From Ignavibacteria bacterium (GTDB lineage Bacteria; Bacteroidota; Ignavibacteria; Kapaibacteriales; UBA4661), in NCBI GenBank assembly GCA_947459425.1, contig CANHDJ010000005.1:1-64000 (forward strand): a stretch of 64,000 nucleotides of DNA, read 5' to 3'. Below, in pieces: positions 25,030-34,383 of this stretch. Position 1 is the first letter of the stretch. The number at the start of each line of letters is the position of its first letter. The translations under genes and the position numbers were made by a program. The notes beneath the pieces are model-generated. The model ran no database searches. It saw only the letters and a program-made list of their open reading frames with translations, and was not told where the DNA came from.

Positions 25030-27150
25030 ATGCCTCGTCCAACACGCCCTAAATCCGCACCGCGCTCTGCCTCTGGTGTTCGCTCCTCTGGCGGCGGCGC
25101 ACGTGCGTCGTCGGGAACGCGCTCGTCGTCTTCATCGTCTTCATCGGGTCGCCGCCCTTCGTCTCCACGTCCTTCGTCCTCTCGTCCCTCTTCTTCTCGT
25201 TCATCATCGGGACCCCGCTCTGGAAGCGCTTCTCCACGTGGTCGCTCCGAAGGACGCAGTGAATCACGCTCCGAAGGTCGTTCCGAAAGCCGCAGCGAAT
25301 CACGTTCCGAAGGCTCTTGGAGCAAAGGACGCGATAGAGCATCATCGCCCTCCACCGCACCGCAACGCGCTTCTTACGGGAAGCCCGCAGGAAAGGCATT
25401 CAAACGCCCCGGCGGAAGACCTGCTGGCAGCCCCGGAAGCCGCTCTGCATCTGGATTCAGCAAATCATCATCGCCTCGCGGCAAATTCGGACAAGAGCGT
25501 TCTTCCGAAGAGCGTGGTGAACGGCGGTTTTCGAGCGAACGTCCAGAGCGAAAATTCTCTAGCGAGCGACCAGAGCGAAAATTCTCTGGCGAACGACCGG
25601 AACGCAAATTCTCTGGCGAGCGACCTGAACGCAAGTTCTCCGGCGAACGACCAGAACGCAAGTTCTCCGGCGAACGACCAGAACGTAAGTTCTCTAGTGA
25701 ACGACCGGAACGCAAATTCTCTAGCGAGCGACCGGAACGCAAATTCTCCGGCGAACGTCCGGAACGCAAATTCTCTAGCGAGCGTCCAGAACGCAAGTTC
25801 TCTGGCGAACGTCCAGAACGCAAGTTCTCTAGCGAACGTCCAGAACGCAAATTTTCAAGCGAACGTCCTGAACGCAAATTCTCTAGCGAACGACCTGAAC
25901 GCAAATTCTCCGGCGAACGACCTGAACGCAAATTCTCTAGCGAGCGACCGGAACGTAAGTTCTCTAGCGAGCGACCGGAACGTAAGTTCTCTAGCGAGCG
26001 ACCGGAACGTAAGTTTTCAAGCGAACGTCCTGAACGCAAGTTCTCTAGTCCTGCATCAGGAAAGCCTTCAAGAACAGGTGCAAAACCGTATTCAGCAGAT
26101 TCGCCACGCACAAGCACAGCACCGCGTCCCGTCCCCAAAACTGCGTATAGCAAAACTGCCAAACGCGCAACAGCAGAGGCTTCCGAGACTGTTGCCGGAA
26201 CAACGTCTGCGGTGATGCGATTGAATAAATTTCTCGCCGATGCGGGTATTTGCTCACGCCGACAGGCGGATGAATTTATTGAGCAAGGACACGTCAAAGT
26301 TAATGGTGAAGTTATTACCGAACACGGCACTCGTGTTCACCTTTCCGACCTCGTAACGGTCAAAGGTGAACCAGTGAATGCGGAAAAGCATCTCACCTAC
26401 ATCGTCCTAAATAAGCCGAAAGATTATATCACCACAACAAGCGACGAAAAAGGGCGTAAAACCGTCATGGAACTGATCCCGATTCATTCGCGGGTCTATC
26501 CCGTCGGGCGACTCGACCGCCATACAACAGGCGTTCTGCTCTTTACCAATGATGGCGACATGGCACACCGACTCATGCACCCCAGTTACCGCGTCTCGCG
26601 GATGTATGCGGCGTACTTGAATAAGCGCTTAACAACAACCGATGCAAAGAAAATAGCGGGTGGCGTGGAAGTAACGGTAGATGATGGCGAAAGCTACATA
26701 AGCGGCGAATGTAACGTGCTCATTGACCCCGAAGATCCACACTCAGCGCTTATTGAGCTTGCTGAAGGCAAAAACCGCGAAGTACGGCGTATTTTCGAGA
26801 TGCTGGGCTATGAAGTCGAAAAACTTGACCGCCGCGAGTATGCGGGCATACCGACACGCGGCTTGGCACGGGGCGAATACCGCCATTTATCGACGGCAGA
26901 AGTTCATGCACTCGAAAAACTTGTTGGCTTGGATAGCCGTCACGAAGCAGAAACTACTGCGGCAAAAGGACGCAAACCCCGCATCGGCGCACGTCCGTCA
27001 GGCAAAGAAGCTGGGGAAAAATCCGGCGGCAAAACCGTTGGGCGCGGCGCAGGAAAAACCTACGCCAAAACTCCGGCAAAAATCTACGGGAAACCCGAAC
27101 GCAAACCACCAACAAAAACCTCTACCAAACCTTACGGCAAGCGAGGATAG
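25030..27150 (+). CDS. RsuA/RluB-family pseudouridine synthase with long repetitive basic N-terminal tail
   Basis: A 706-residue protein. Residues 396-640 are a complete RluB/RsuA pseudouridine synthase: an S4 domain (MRLNKFLADAGICSRRQADEFI), the catalytic block PVGRLDRHTTGVLLFTNDGD with Asp496, and EGKNREVRRIFEMLG. It isomerises a uridine in 23S or 16S rRNA. Before it lie ~395 disordered residues: a Ser/Arg-rich part and then 19 tandem copies of S(S/G)ERPERKF (residues 168-338). The last ~60 residues are also Lys-rich. Such tails probably bind RNA. The arrangement scpB-rluB supports RluB (23S U2605) but RluB, RluE and RluF cannot be separated by eye. Confidence 0.88.
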   Translation: MPRPTRPKSAPRSASGVRSSGGGARASSGTRSSSSSSSSGRRPSSPRPSSSRPSSSRSSSGPRSGSASPRGRSEGRSESRSEGRSESRSESRSEGSWSKGRDRASSPSTAPQRASYGKPAGKAFKRPGGRPAGSPGSRSASGFSKSSSPRGKFGQERSSEERGERRFSSERPERKFSSERPERKFSGERPERKFSGERPERKFSGERPERKFSGERPERKFSSERPERKFSSERPERKFSGERPERKFSSERPERKFSGERPERKFSSERPERKFSSERPERKFSSERPERKFSGERPERKFSSERPERKFSSERPERKFSSERPERKFSSERPERKFSSPASGKPSRTGAKPYSADSPRTSTAPRPVPKTAYSKTAKRATAEASETVAGTTSAVMRLNKFLADAGICSRRQADEFIEQGHVKVNGEVITEHGTRVHLSDLVTVKGEPVNAEKHLTYIVLNKPKDYITTTSDEKGRKTVMELIPIHSRVYPVGRLDRHTTGVLLFTNDGDMAHRLMHPSYRVSRMYAAYLNKRLTTTDAKKIAGGVEVTVDDGESYISGECNVLIDPEDPHSALIELAEGKNREVRRIFEMLGYEVEKLDRREYAGIPTRGLARGEYRHLSTAEVHALEKLVGLDSRHEAETTAAKGRKPRIGARPSGKEAGEKSGGKTVGRGAGKTYAKTPAKIYGKPERKPPTKTSTKPYGKRG
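25531..26043 (+). repeat. 19 tandem copies of a 27-bp in-frame repeat
   Basis: Nineteen consecutive 27-bp units encode S(S/G)ERPERKF. Units vary at synonymous positions (CGC/CGT, GAA/GAG, CCA/CCG/CCT, TCT/TCC) and at one Ser/Gly switch; the protein unit is otherwise invariant. The 27-bp period also keeps other frames free of stops across the tract, giving long spurious frames on both strands. Confidence 0.95.
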
Positions 27151-27191
27151 AGATTCGATAAGCGAAAAAACTCTTCTCACCTAAAAACCGA

Positions 27192-27245
27192 AACGGCGCA
27201 ATGCAAAGCGAAATTTTCGCTGCATTGCGCCGTTCTCATTTTTTT
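27192..27245. terminator. Bidirectional intrinsic terminator
   Basis: A 14-bp stem AACGGCGCAATGCA / TGCATTGCGCCGTT is continued by an inner AGCGAAA / TTCGCT pairing. It is followed by CTCA and a T-tract on the plus strand, and on the minus strand by CGGTTTTT. It lies between the convergent pseudouridine synthase and T9SS-protein genes. Confidence 0.85.
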
Positions 27246-27269
27246 AATGCTTTTTTGTCCGCAAACTTT

Positions 27270-29468
27270 TTAGCGCGTAACGCTAAATTTCTGTGCTGCC
27301 GTTCCGTTTGATGTCGCCACTTGCACCATGTACAAACCTTGCGACAAATTGCTTACATCCATACGGAATTCGTAGATGCCTTCTGATTGTTGAACGCCAT
27401 TTGCCAAGACCGCTACAAGGTTGCCCAGTGCGTCGTGGACGCGAATTGTTACGCGGTCACTGCTTGGGAGATTGTAGCGCACGGTGGCTTGAATTGTGGC
27501 AGGATTTGGAAAGGTCACGATATTAAGCGACGTGGTAGCAGGTACTCTGTCGTCAGCAACACGGGAGGTCGGACCACCGGCGCGGTACGGGAAGTTTACG
27601 GGGTCGTAGGTAGCCCAGCCCAAATCCCAACGATTGGTAATGCCCGAAGCCGTCACGTCAAACGCGCCTTGATAGGGAACACGGGTGAAAAAACTATCAT
27701 CAATACGAACACTGCTTGTAGCGGGGCGCTCAAAGGAGGCGCGAGTCAAGATGGAAGCATTTGCAAGCGGGCGTGGGTCGAAATTGCGCTGCGTAGCAGG
27801 TGAGCCATCAGTATTGGTGATAACTACATCTCGCCCAAATGCAGAGCCAACTTCATCATACAAATCCACCAAACCACTTTGATTGATAACGCGATTGCCA
27901 CGTGTTGCATCCAAAAACCATGCTGATGTGAGGGCTGCGGGAATTGGATTTGCAGCCGTACCGCCCGGAGTGATAAGAGCAGCGCCTTTTACGCCATACC
28001 ACGTGTTATTGCGAACAAGAAGCGAATCGGTAACAGCAGCATTGCCTGTGCGGTCAGCTTGCAACTCGAATCCGGCGCGGGGCCAGCCGATAAAGACGGA
28101 ATTAACGATGGATTGACGCGAGTTACGGCGAGTCTGCGCTGCACTGCCATAACTTGTGTTCCACTGATTTGCGCCTGAACCGCCGGATTGCGCCGTGTCC
28201 GATACAGGACCAATGACCGTACAGTTAGAAAAAATTGGGCTGGTCAAGGGGAGATTAAATGAACCGCCCGCATCATTATCGGATTCAAATGCCTGAGATG
28301 TCGATTGGTCGGCAGTTTGTGAGCCGCGAACAATCAAGCCAAATTGAACACGCCCCGTAAAACCGAAGTCTGTATCAAAGTCGTCGTCGATTGCATTCTG
28401 AGAAATGAGATATTTTGCATCCACATTTCCGCCAAACCATTCGATACCGTCATCATTCGCAAACGATGATTGCACCCAACGAATGACGGTGCGGCGACCA
28501 ACGCCACCAAGCGTGATACCGTTCAATTCCTCATTAGGGAATGCAGCGATACCGCCAAATTCCACACGAACATATTCGAGAACACCCGAACTGTCATTAT
28601 CATCCGAGCCGCCATACCAACCACGAACACGGCTGTCATCGCCGATACCGCCTTCAAAGGCAACCGAACCGCCGCCACCGGAGGTCGTATTGATGCGGGC
28701 GCGACCTGCTATGAGCAAACCGCCCCAATCACCGGCGCGACGCTGACCGCTAACGGCGCGGCTTGTAAAGACAATCGGCAACTGGCGTGTACCTTGCGCA
28801 AATAAAATGCCGCCGCGATTCACACAAAGAGCGGAGTTTTGCCCAACGGTGTCGCCAACAACGATGGTTCCCGGCTCGATGCGCAATACGGCTGCCGAAT
28901 CCACAAAAACATAGCCATCCAAACCGTAGATTTTACCCCGACTGAGCGTTACCGTGCGTCCAGCGGTGATATTGCCCGTAAGCGTTGAATCAACGGTCAG
29001 CGCCGGAGGAGCCGCCAAAACGGTAAATCTATTGGAAACAGCCGTGCGCGAGGTATCGGCGGTATTGACCAAACGCAAATACCCATTGTCGGTTTGTGCG
29101 GTGAGCCGTATCGTAAGCCGAGAAATACCGCGACCTGAGCGACTACCAGCGCCCGGAGCGATATTGCCCACAGCGCCATCGGTGTGAATAAGCGGCTCTG
29201 AACGAAGAGTGGAGGTGTTACGCACTAAAATTGGTGTCCAGGGACCGTTCGCACCTGCGGAGGAAAATTCGATACGGTAGGTTGTATTTGCTGGCGAACC
29301 GGTGGTATCCCAACGGAGTGAGTACGTGATACCAAGACGCAAGGTATCAAGACGTGCCGTCGTTGCATTCGCCACGACAGTAAGATTAGTCGGTTGTGCA
29401 AGGGTAGTCGTTGTTGAAAAAGCAACAACAGCAAAAAGGCAAGCTAATCCGGTAAGTATTCGCTTCAT
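27270..29468 (-). CDS. Secreted T9SS-sorted protein with beta-helix-like core
   Basis: A 732-residue secreted protein with signal peptide MKRILTGLACLFAVVAFSTT to about residue 24. A beta-sandwich N-terminal part (to ~residue 150) is followed by a right-handed beta-helix-like domain: GNITAGRTVTLSRGKIYGLDG, IEPGTIVVGD, GDWGGLLIAGRA, GVLEYVRVEFGG, NDDGIEWFGGNVD and DDDFDTDFG. A type A T9SS sorting domain fills the last ~80 residues (NIVTFPNPATIQATVRYNL to the end). Proteins of this type are often encoded beside TonB-dependent receptors in Bacteroidota, as here. It shares an upstream repeat box with the receptor gene, suggesting co-regulation. Confidence 0.8.
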   Translation of the reverse strand: MKRILTGLACLFAVVAFSTTTTLAQPTNLTVVANATTARLDTLRLGITYSLRWDTTGSPANTTYRIEFSSAGANGPWTPILVRNTSTLRSEPLIHTDGAVGNIAPGAGSRSGRGISRLTIRLTAQTDNGYLRLVNTADTSRTAVSNRFTVLAAPPALTVDSTLTGNITAGRTVTLSRGKIYGLDGYVFVDSAAVLRIEPGTIVVGDTVGQNSALCVNRGGILFAQGTRQLPIVFTSRAVSGQRRAGDWGGLLIAGRARINTTSGGGGSVAFEGGIGDDSRVRGWYGGSDDNDSSGVLEYVRVEFGGIAAFPNEELNGITLGGVGRRTVIRWVQSSFANDDGIEWFGGNVDAKYLISQNAIDDDFDTDFGFTGRVQFGLIVRGSQTADQSTSQAFESDNDAGGSFNLPLTSPIFSNCTVIGPVSDTAQSGGSGANQWNTSYGSAAQTRRNSRQSIVNSVFIGWPRAGFELQADRTGNAAVTDSLLVRNNTWYGVKGAALITPGGTAANPIPAALTSAWFLDATRGNRVINQSGLVDLYDEVGSAFGRDVVITNTDGSPATQRNFDPRPLANASILTRASFERPATSSVRIDDSFFTRVPYQGAFDVTASGITNRWDLGWATYDPVNFPYRAGGPTSRVADDRVPATTSLNIVTFPNPATIQATVRYNLPSSDRVTIRVHDALGNLVAVLANGVQQSEGIYEFRMDVSNLSQGLYMVQVATSNGTAAQKFSVTR

Positions 29469-29527
29469 GAAATCTCCAACAAGGTGATGAAAAAACGATA
29501 AAACTTTTGCGCAAAAATATCACTGTC

Positions 29528-29556
29528 ATATTACGTGAATATTACGACGATATTAA
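29528..29556 (-). promoter_or_regulatory. Putative response-regulator box (three 7-mers, 11-bp period)
   Basis: Reading toward the T9SS-protein gene, three units TTAATAT, GTAATAT and GTAATAT recur with exact 11-bp spacing (7-mer plus 4-nt spacer), about 60 nt before the ATG at 29468. This is the architecture of Pho boxes bound by PhoB/PhoP-type regulators, which are one-turn direct repeats. The identity of the regulator is inference. Confidence 0.5.
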
Positions 29557-29604
29557 ATGCGCGTAATGTTGATAAAATCTCGTCGTTAGCAAACTTTACT
29601 CCAT

Positions 29605-29640
29605 AAAAAAGGGCGTATTTCCTCTCGAAATACGCCCTTT
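29605..29640 (-). terminator. Intrinsic terminator of the TonB receptor gene
   Basis: A 13-bp perfect stem AAAGGGCGTATTT / AAATACGCCCTTT with a 7-nt loop is followed on the minus strand by a T-tract. It lies 20 bp after the receptor stop codon and separates it from the promoter of the T9SS-protein gene. Confidence 0.9.
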
Positions 29641-29659
29641 GAAAAGAGTCAATATTCAA

Positions 29660-32506
29660 TTATTGAAAACGATAACTAAACCCAAGTGAGAATGTTCGTC
29701 CGCGAATATTCGATGCTACGCGGGTACCGATTTGCTCCCAGACGAGTGCTTGATTGAGCAAATCACGAATAAGGAACTTTACTTCGGCATTGCCTAAGGG
29801 CTGCACAACAGAAATATCCACCACATCGCGCGGAAGCTCGTACACGTGCGGCGATACACCTTGTGTTTCGTACAAACCAAGCTGGGCAACCTGCACAATG
29901 CGCTGACCAAAACGGTTGTAGGCAACATTAAGCGATGTGCCGACTTCGGGATGCGTGTAATACAAGCCCGCATTGATGCTGTATGGCGACTGTCCCCACA
30001 TTTGGCGGGTTTCTGTGAGTGAACCTTGCGAGACCGTCAGAACGGAGTTTATCAGGGCAACATTCGCATTGAAACCGACGGTATTGAGTGCATCGGCAAT
30101 AAAGCCGAGTGATTTGCGGAATTCGATTTCTACGCCGTAATTAGAAGCAACGCCCTGCGCATTGGTAAACGTCCGCGCAATAACGCTTCCGGGCTGGATG
30201 GTTTCTTCAATCGCATTCTCGAAGGTTTTGTAGAAACCGCTCACAGCAAATACTTCACCCGGATTCATAAACCATTCATAACGAACATCAAAATTGTTAA
30301 TCAGCGAGCGCACAAGATTCGGATTACCAGCCATGCGGCTTTGCGATTGGAAATCAAAGAAGGCAAATGGCGCAAACTCTCGAAGCGAAGGGCGAGCAAG
30401 CGTCCGCGTTGCCGAAAGGCGGATATTCATGTCATTGGTGACTTTGTACACCAAATGAAGCGACGGTAAAATATCCGTAAATGCAGGCGCACGGTTCACG
30501 GGTTGTCCTTGGTCAGAAAAGCTAAAAAGTCGTTGCACGTTGTTTTCAACACGCAAACCACCGATAACACGCAAATTCATCGTGCCGATTTGAAACGGTG
30601 CATCCCCCATGACATATCCTGCGTGCAAGGTTTCATCTGCGCTGTACGCATCACTCAATTTAGAATCTTCCGAGATTCCCAAGCCATCTCCGCGAAAATT
30701 CTCGCTAGAAAGCAAGGATGCGGGAGATTGTGCCAAATTGATGTCGCTGGGAATATCGGTGATAATAGCGCGGGTAAGAATCATTGTCAATGAGCGGGCA
30801 TTGAAGGTGCGATTGCGGCGCTCAAAAAGGTACCCGACTTTGACTTTGATATTATTTTCCAGTGGAAGTGTCGCATTGAACATCCCGGTTAATAAATCAT
30901 CGGTCAAGCCGGAATAGAATCGCCCTGCCACCGTACCATCGCCTTGCTGCGTTGCGGGAATATCCGCACGGAACTCGTCGTTTGTTCCAACAGTGCGCGA
31001 GTAGCGCAGACGGCGGAAATCCGGCTCGTCGCGGCGCGAGGTTGAATAGCCAATTTTCCAATCAATCAAAGAGTTACTAAGCGCACTCAAGGTGTGTTCG
31101 CCGCCTAGCTGACCAGAGTACAGGGTTTTCTCGACAAATTGTGCGCTATAAAAACGTCTGTCACGATTTTGCCCCACATCTAAGCCCTCCAAGGAGACAA
31201 CCTCGTTGTCAGCAGAGCGATTGTAAATATTTTTGAATGTGATAGACGATGATGAACCAATTTTGTACGCAATATTGAACAAGCCGCCCCAGCTTACGGA
31301 CTGCGTTGCTTGTTGTCCGGCGGTTTCAAACTGCACCCGACCATTGGAAAGAATACCGTCGCGCTCAATGGTGTTAATTTGGTAGCCATTGCCGTAGCTC
31401 AGATTCGCCACGATGCCGAGTTCGTCGTCACCAATTTGAATCGGGGTTGCAAAGGACAACCCCACGCCTGTATTCACAGGTGCTGCAATACGGTTCGATT
31501 TCCAGACGTTGCTATTAAGCGACTTGCTGGCATCAATCCATTCCCCAGCGCCATCAAGATCATTCGGGTCTCCGGCACGGCTCAGAAGTTTTGTCATGGC
31601 TGTACGGTTCGCAGGAATGGATGTGGGCAAACGGCGCGTACCATCGTCAATACCCAACCAATCCAAGCGCCCGCCCTCGTAGGTGTCAAACTGCCCACTG
31701 CGCAAGGAAACATTGTCGTTGTATGCGGTGGAAACAGAGGCTTTGAAAAAGGTTTTTTCGGGAAAGTCAATGGTGTTTAATTGAACCAAACCACCAGCAA
31801 AGTTGCCCGGAAGGTCGGGGGTAAAGGATTTGGCAACGTTGGCATTTTGTAAAAATTCGGAGGGAAACATATCGAAAGCAAACGCTTTTTTGTCCGGTTC
31901 GGTGGACGAAAGCGATGCGCCATTGAGCGTGGTATTGCTATATCGTTCACTCACGCCACGCACATAGACAAACTTTCCTTCGACCAAGGTAACGCCCGGT
32001 ACACGCCGCAAAGCCTGACCTGCGTCACTATCGGGTAATTTCTTGATTTCCGCCTCACTAATTCCGTCGCTCACCTGAGCCGCATTTTTGCGTTGGGAAA
32101 GAATGGCGGCTGCGTTATCGTTAATGCGTGAGGATTGGACAACAACTTCTTCTGTTTTCTTAACAGCAGATTCCATAACGACGTTCAGCGAAACGCTTTG
32201 TCCGTCGCTGACCACAACACCTTCAAAGGTTCTGGGCTTAAAGCCGATGTAGTTGAAGCGCAGGGAGTACGTGCCAGCAGGAACGCCTTTGATGCTGTAT
32301 GCACCTTTCACATCAGCAATTGCGCCCTTTTTGCTATTCAACACTTGAACAGTAGCACCGCGCAATACCTCACCATTTTCGCCATCGCGGACGGTGCCGG
32401 AGATTGTACCACCTGCTGAAGGTGCTTGAGCAAAAACAGACGGGGAATCGGCAATAACACTCGCCAAAGAAAGGATAACAACGCAGAAACGCAGTAACAA
32501 GCGCAT
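29660..32506 (-). CDS. TonB-dependent receptor with carboxypeptidase-regulatory-like domain
   Basis: A 948-residue outer-membrane receptor. A signal peptide ending SVFAQ is followed by a CarboxypepD_reg-like domain (GGTISGTVRDGENGEVLRGATVQV to SLNVVMES). Next comes the plug (AEIKKLPDSDAGQALRRVPGVTLVEGKFVYVRGVSERYSNTTLNG), then a 22-strand-type barrel ending in RGRTFSLGFSYRFQ with a terminal aromatic residue. It transports an unknown substrate using TonB energy. ATG 32506 (MRLLLRFCVVI) places the signal peptide first; the frame stays open to 32563. It has its own terminator and shares the upstream box with the adjacent T9SS-protein gene. Together with the phosphate-like box this hints at, but does not prove, phosphate-regulated uptake. 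Confidence 0.9.
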   Translation of the reverse strand: MRLLLRFCVVILSLASVIADSPSVFAQAPSAGGTISGTVRDGENGEVLRGATVQVLNSKKGAIADVKGAYSIKGVPAGTYSLRFNYIGFKPRTFEGVVVSDGQSVSLNVVMESAVKKTEEVVVQSSRINDNAAAILSQRKNAAQVSDGISEAEIKKLPDSDAGQALRRVPGVTLVEGKFVYVRGVSERYSNTTLNGASLSSTEPDKKAFAFDMFPSEFLQNANVAKSFTPDLPGNFAGGLVQLNTIDFPEKTFFKASVSTAYNDNVSLRSGQFDTYEGGRLDWLGIDDGTRRLPTSIPANRTAMTKLLSRAGDPNDLDGAGEWIDASKSLNSNVWKSNRIAAPVNTGVGLSFATPIQIGDDELGIVANLSYGNGYQINTIERDGILSNGRVQFETAGQQATQSVSWGGLFNIAYKIGSSSSITFKNIYNRSADNEVVSLEGLDVGQNRDRRFYSAQFVEKTLYSGQLGGEHTLSALSNSLIDWKIGYSTSRRDEPDFRRLRYSRTVGTNDEFRADIPATQQGDGTVAGRFYSGLTDDLLTGMFNATLPLENNIKVKVGYLFERRNRTFNARSLTMILTRAIITDIPSDINLAQSPASLLSSENFRGDGLGISEDSKLSDAYSADETLHAGYVMGDAPFQIGTMNLRVIGGLRVENNVQRLFSFSDQGQPVNRAPAFTDILPSLHLVYKVTNDMNIRLSATRTLARPSLREFAPFAFFDFQSQSRMAGNPNLVRSLINNFDVRYEWFMNPGEVFAVSGFYKTFENAIEETIQPGSVIARTFTNAQGVASNYGVEIEFRKSLGFIADALNTVGFNANVALINSVLTVSQGSLTETRQMWGQSPYSINAGLYYTHPEVGTSLNVAYNRFGQRIVQVAQLGLYETQGVSPHVYELPRDVVDISVVQPLGNAEVKFLIRDLLNQALVWEQIGTRVASNIRGRTFSLGFSYRFQ

Positions 32507-32576
32507 ACAACAAGGGTAAAAGTGATGAAAGTGTTGGAAGTATCGTGTCTTTGAGACGTGCAAAATTAGCTCTGCT

Positions 32577-32606
32577 ACATTACGTGAATGTTACAAGCCA
32601 TGTTAA
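32577..32606 (-). promoter_or_regulatory. Putative response-regulator box upstream of the TonB receptor gene
   Basis: In the direction of the gene the units TTAACAT, GTAACAT and GTAATGT recur, with spacers of 5 and 4 nt, about 70 nt before ATG 32506. On the plus strand 15 of 16 bases of ATTACGTGAATRTTAC are shared with the box at 29528-29556. The order, spacing and position match Pho-type direct repeats. The regulator is inferred. Confidence 0.5.
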
Positions 32607-32783
32607 ATTCTGGTAACATTGCCGCAAAACAATACCCCGACGCGATAGTAATTATTTGCGATGCTGCCTATTTTGAAGCCGATTTCTTTAGAGTTTGCGC
32701 ATCTGCTCGTTTTTTGGCATTTTGGGAGTTTTGTATCTCTACGCTAACCAAAAAATTTCTTATTCCTCATTCATCACAACAAT

Positions 32784-33770
32784 ATGATTGCATTTATCAC
32801 TGGCGCAACGGGCTTCGTGGGAAGTTTTGTTGCCGAAGAATGTTTGCGGCGCGGGTACACCGTGCGCTGCCTTACCCGTGCTACAAGCAGTTTGCAATGG
32901 CTCGAAGGCTTACCAGTGGAGCGGGCTGTCGGGTCATTGACCGATAGCGCTTCGCTCGAAAAAGCGGTTGCCGGAGCAGATATTATCATTCACATTGCCG
33001 GTTTGACGGCTGCTCGGAACCGCGAGGAATTTTTTCAAGGAAATCATGTTGGCACAAAGAATCTTTTGGATGCCGCCCTGAAAGCCGCACCAAATCTAAA
33101 GCGTTTTCTGCATTTAAGCAGCTTGACCGTTTGTGGTCCGGCACAGTCGCTGGAGCGCCCGACTTTGGAATCCGACCCCTGCAAGCCGCTTACCGCCTAC
33201 GGTGAAAGCAAAAAAGAAGCAGAAGATGAAGTGAATGCCCTCAAAGACAAACTCCCTATCACAATAGTCCGCGCACCCGCTATTTACGGGCAGCGCGACA
33301 CCGCAATTTTTGATTATTTCAAAGCCGTCAATAGCGGAGTTTCGGCACTCATTGGTTTTGACGATAAACGCCTCAGCCTTGTTCACGTCGAAGACCTTGC
33401 TCGTGGGATTGTTGACGCGGCGGAATCGCCCGCAACCATCGGTGAAACCTACTTTATCGCCGATGAGCCGTTTTATTCATGGGTAGAAATCACCGATGTT
33501 ACCAAACGAGCGTTAGGGAAAAAAGCAATTCTCACCATTCGACTCCCCCACGCAGCCGTGATGGGCGTTGCAGGTATTTCCGAGTTTTTTGGAAAATTTT
33601 CTGCAAAGCCACCAGTCTTTAACTACGAAAAAGGTGTGGATTTTGTTCAAAAATATTGGATAGGTTCGACGGAAAAAGCACGGCGCGACTTTGGCTACGA
33701 ATCACGCTTGGGGCTGGAACACGGTATTCCGAAAACAATTCATTGGTATAAAGAACACAAATGGTTCTAA
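32784..33770 (+). CDS. NAD-dependent epimerase/dehydratase (extended SDR family)
   Basis: A 328-residue extended short-chain dehydrogenase/reductase. The Rossmann motif ITGATGFVG is at residues 5-13, and IIHIAGLTAA marks the NNAG-like region. The catalytic Tyr and Lys are in AYGESKKEAE, and VRAPAIYGQRD is typical of NAD-dependent sugar epimerases and related 3-beta-HSD-like enzymes. Substrate unknown: candidates are nucleotide sugars or a sterol/dihydroflavonol-like compound. It is transcribed divergently from the TonB receptor. Confidence 0.88.
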   Translation: MIAFITGATGFVGSFVAEECLRRGYTVRCLTRATSSLQWLEGLPVERAVGSLTDSASLEKAVAGADIIIHIAGLTAARNREEFFQGNHVGTKNLLDAALKAAPNLKRFLHLSSLTVCGPAQSLERPTLESDPCKPLTAYGESKKEAEDEVNALKDKLPITIVRAPAIYGQRDTAIFDYFKAVNSGVSALIGFDDKRLSLVHVEDLARGIVDAAESPATIGETYFIADEPFYSWVEITDVTKRALGKKAILTIRLPHAAVMGVAGISEFFGKFSAKPPVFNYEKGVDFVQKYWIGSTEKARRDFGYESRLGLEHGIPKTIHWYKEHKWF

Positions 33771-33888
33771 GAGGCGACTCAAAAAATGAACAAAGTCGTA
33801 TATTGCGGTCGATGAATATGAGAATGTGGCTACGTCGCATCGGTTCGATTTAACTTCCTTTTACCGTTTCGCTTGCAAAAGGCTTGTT

Positions 33889-34299
33889 ATGCTGCTATAC
33901 AAGAAAACCCCAACACTTTCGATATATTATTCCTACGAACTCTACGCGGCACTTGCTCTCTGGCAAGGCAATATGACGGGCGCAGATATTCAAGAGTCGG
34001 CAGATTCTATCGAAGATGTTCTGCGCGAGTACAAAACGGTGAAATTGGTAACATATTCCGTTCCCGTCCGCATTATTGACCGCAAAGCCGCACAGTATCT
34101 TGCTGTGGAGTGGCTTCCGCGTGTAGCGGGAACGGTACTGCAATATTGGGCAGATGTTGTGCCGCGTCTTTCCCTCACATCACCTTCTGACGTGCCGGAA
34201 TCCCTAGACAACGTTGTCGAAAGCCACGATATTCCCGGCATCACCATTGCTCAGTTTGGAAATATTGAAGTTGCTAAAAAGTGGATTCATCAGAAGTAA
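33889..34299 (+). CDS. STAS/SEC14-like single-domain protein
   Basis: A 136-residue protein starting MLLYKKTPTLSIYYSYELYA. Its pattern resembles Bacteroidota STAS/SEC14-like proteins: an N-terminal hydrophobic strand, LWQGNMTGADIQESADSIEDVL, VRIIDRKAAQYLAVEWLPRV, and a terminal IAQFGNIEVAKKWI strand-helix. The family is speculative. ATG 33889 is chosen over the long frame from 33826, whose first residues do not resemble the family. It lies downstream of the SDR gene with about 118 bp between, so a shared transcript is possible, and it is followed by a terminator. Confidence 0.6.
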   Translation: MLLYKKTPTLSIYYSYELYAALALWQGNMTGADIQESADSIEDVLREYKTVKLVTYSVPVRIIDRKAAQYLAVEWLPRVAGTVLQYWADVVPRLSLTSPSDVPESLDNVVESHDIPGITIAQFGNIEVAKKWIHQK

Positions 34300-34383
34300 A
34301 TCTTGCACGTAAGATTTTGAATACAAAAGGATTACACCAAACCTTTAACAGACTCAGGATAAAATCAGCAACGCCCTGCTGCG

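Noticed and set aside
24812-26215. A 467-codon plus-strand frame rich in NANSLASD-type repeats
   Set aside because: It overlaps the end of scpB and the start of the pseudouridine synthase and results from the 27-bp repeat period; no ribosome-binding site or known domain.
25374-26330. A 318-codon minus-strand frame with LENLRSGRS repeats
   Set aside because: Antisense shadow of the 27-bp repeat tract; the complement of repeat units happens to be free of stops.
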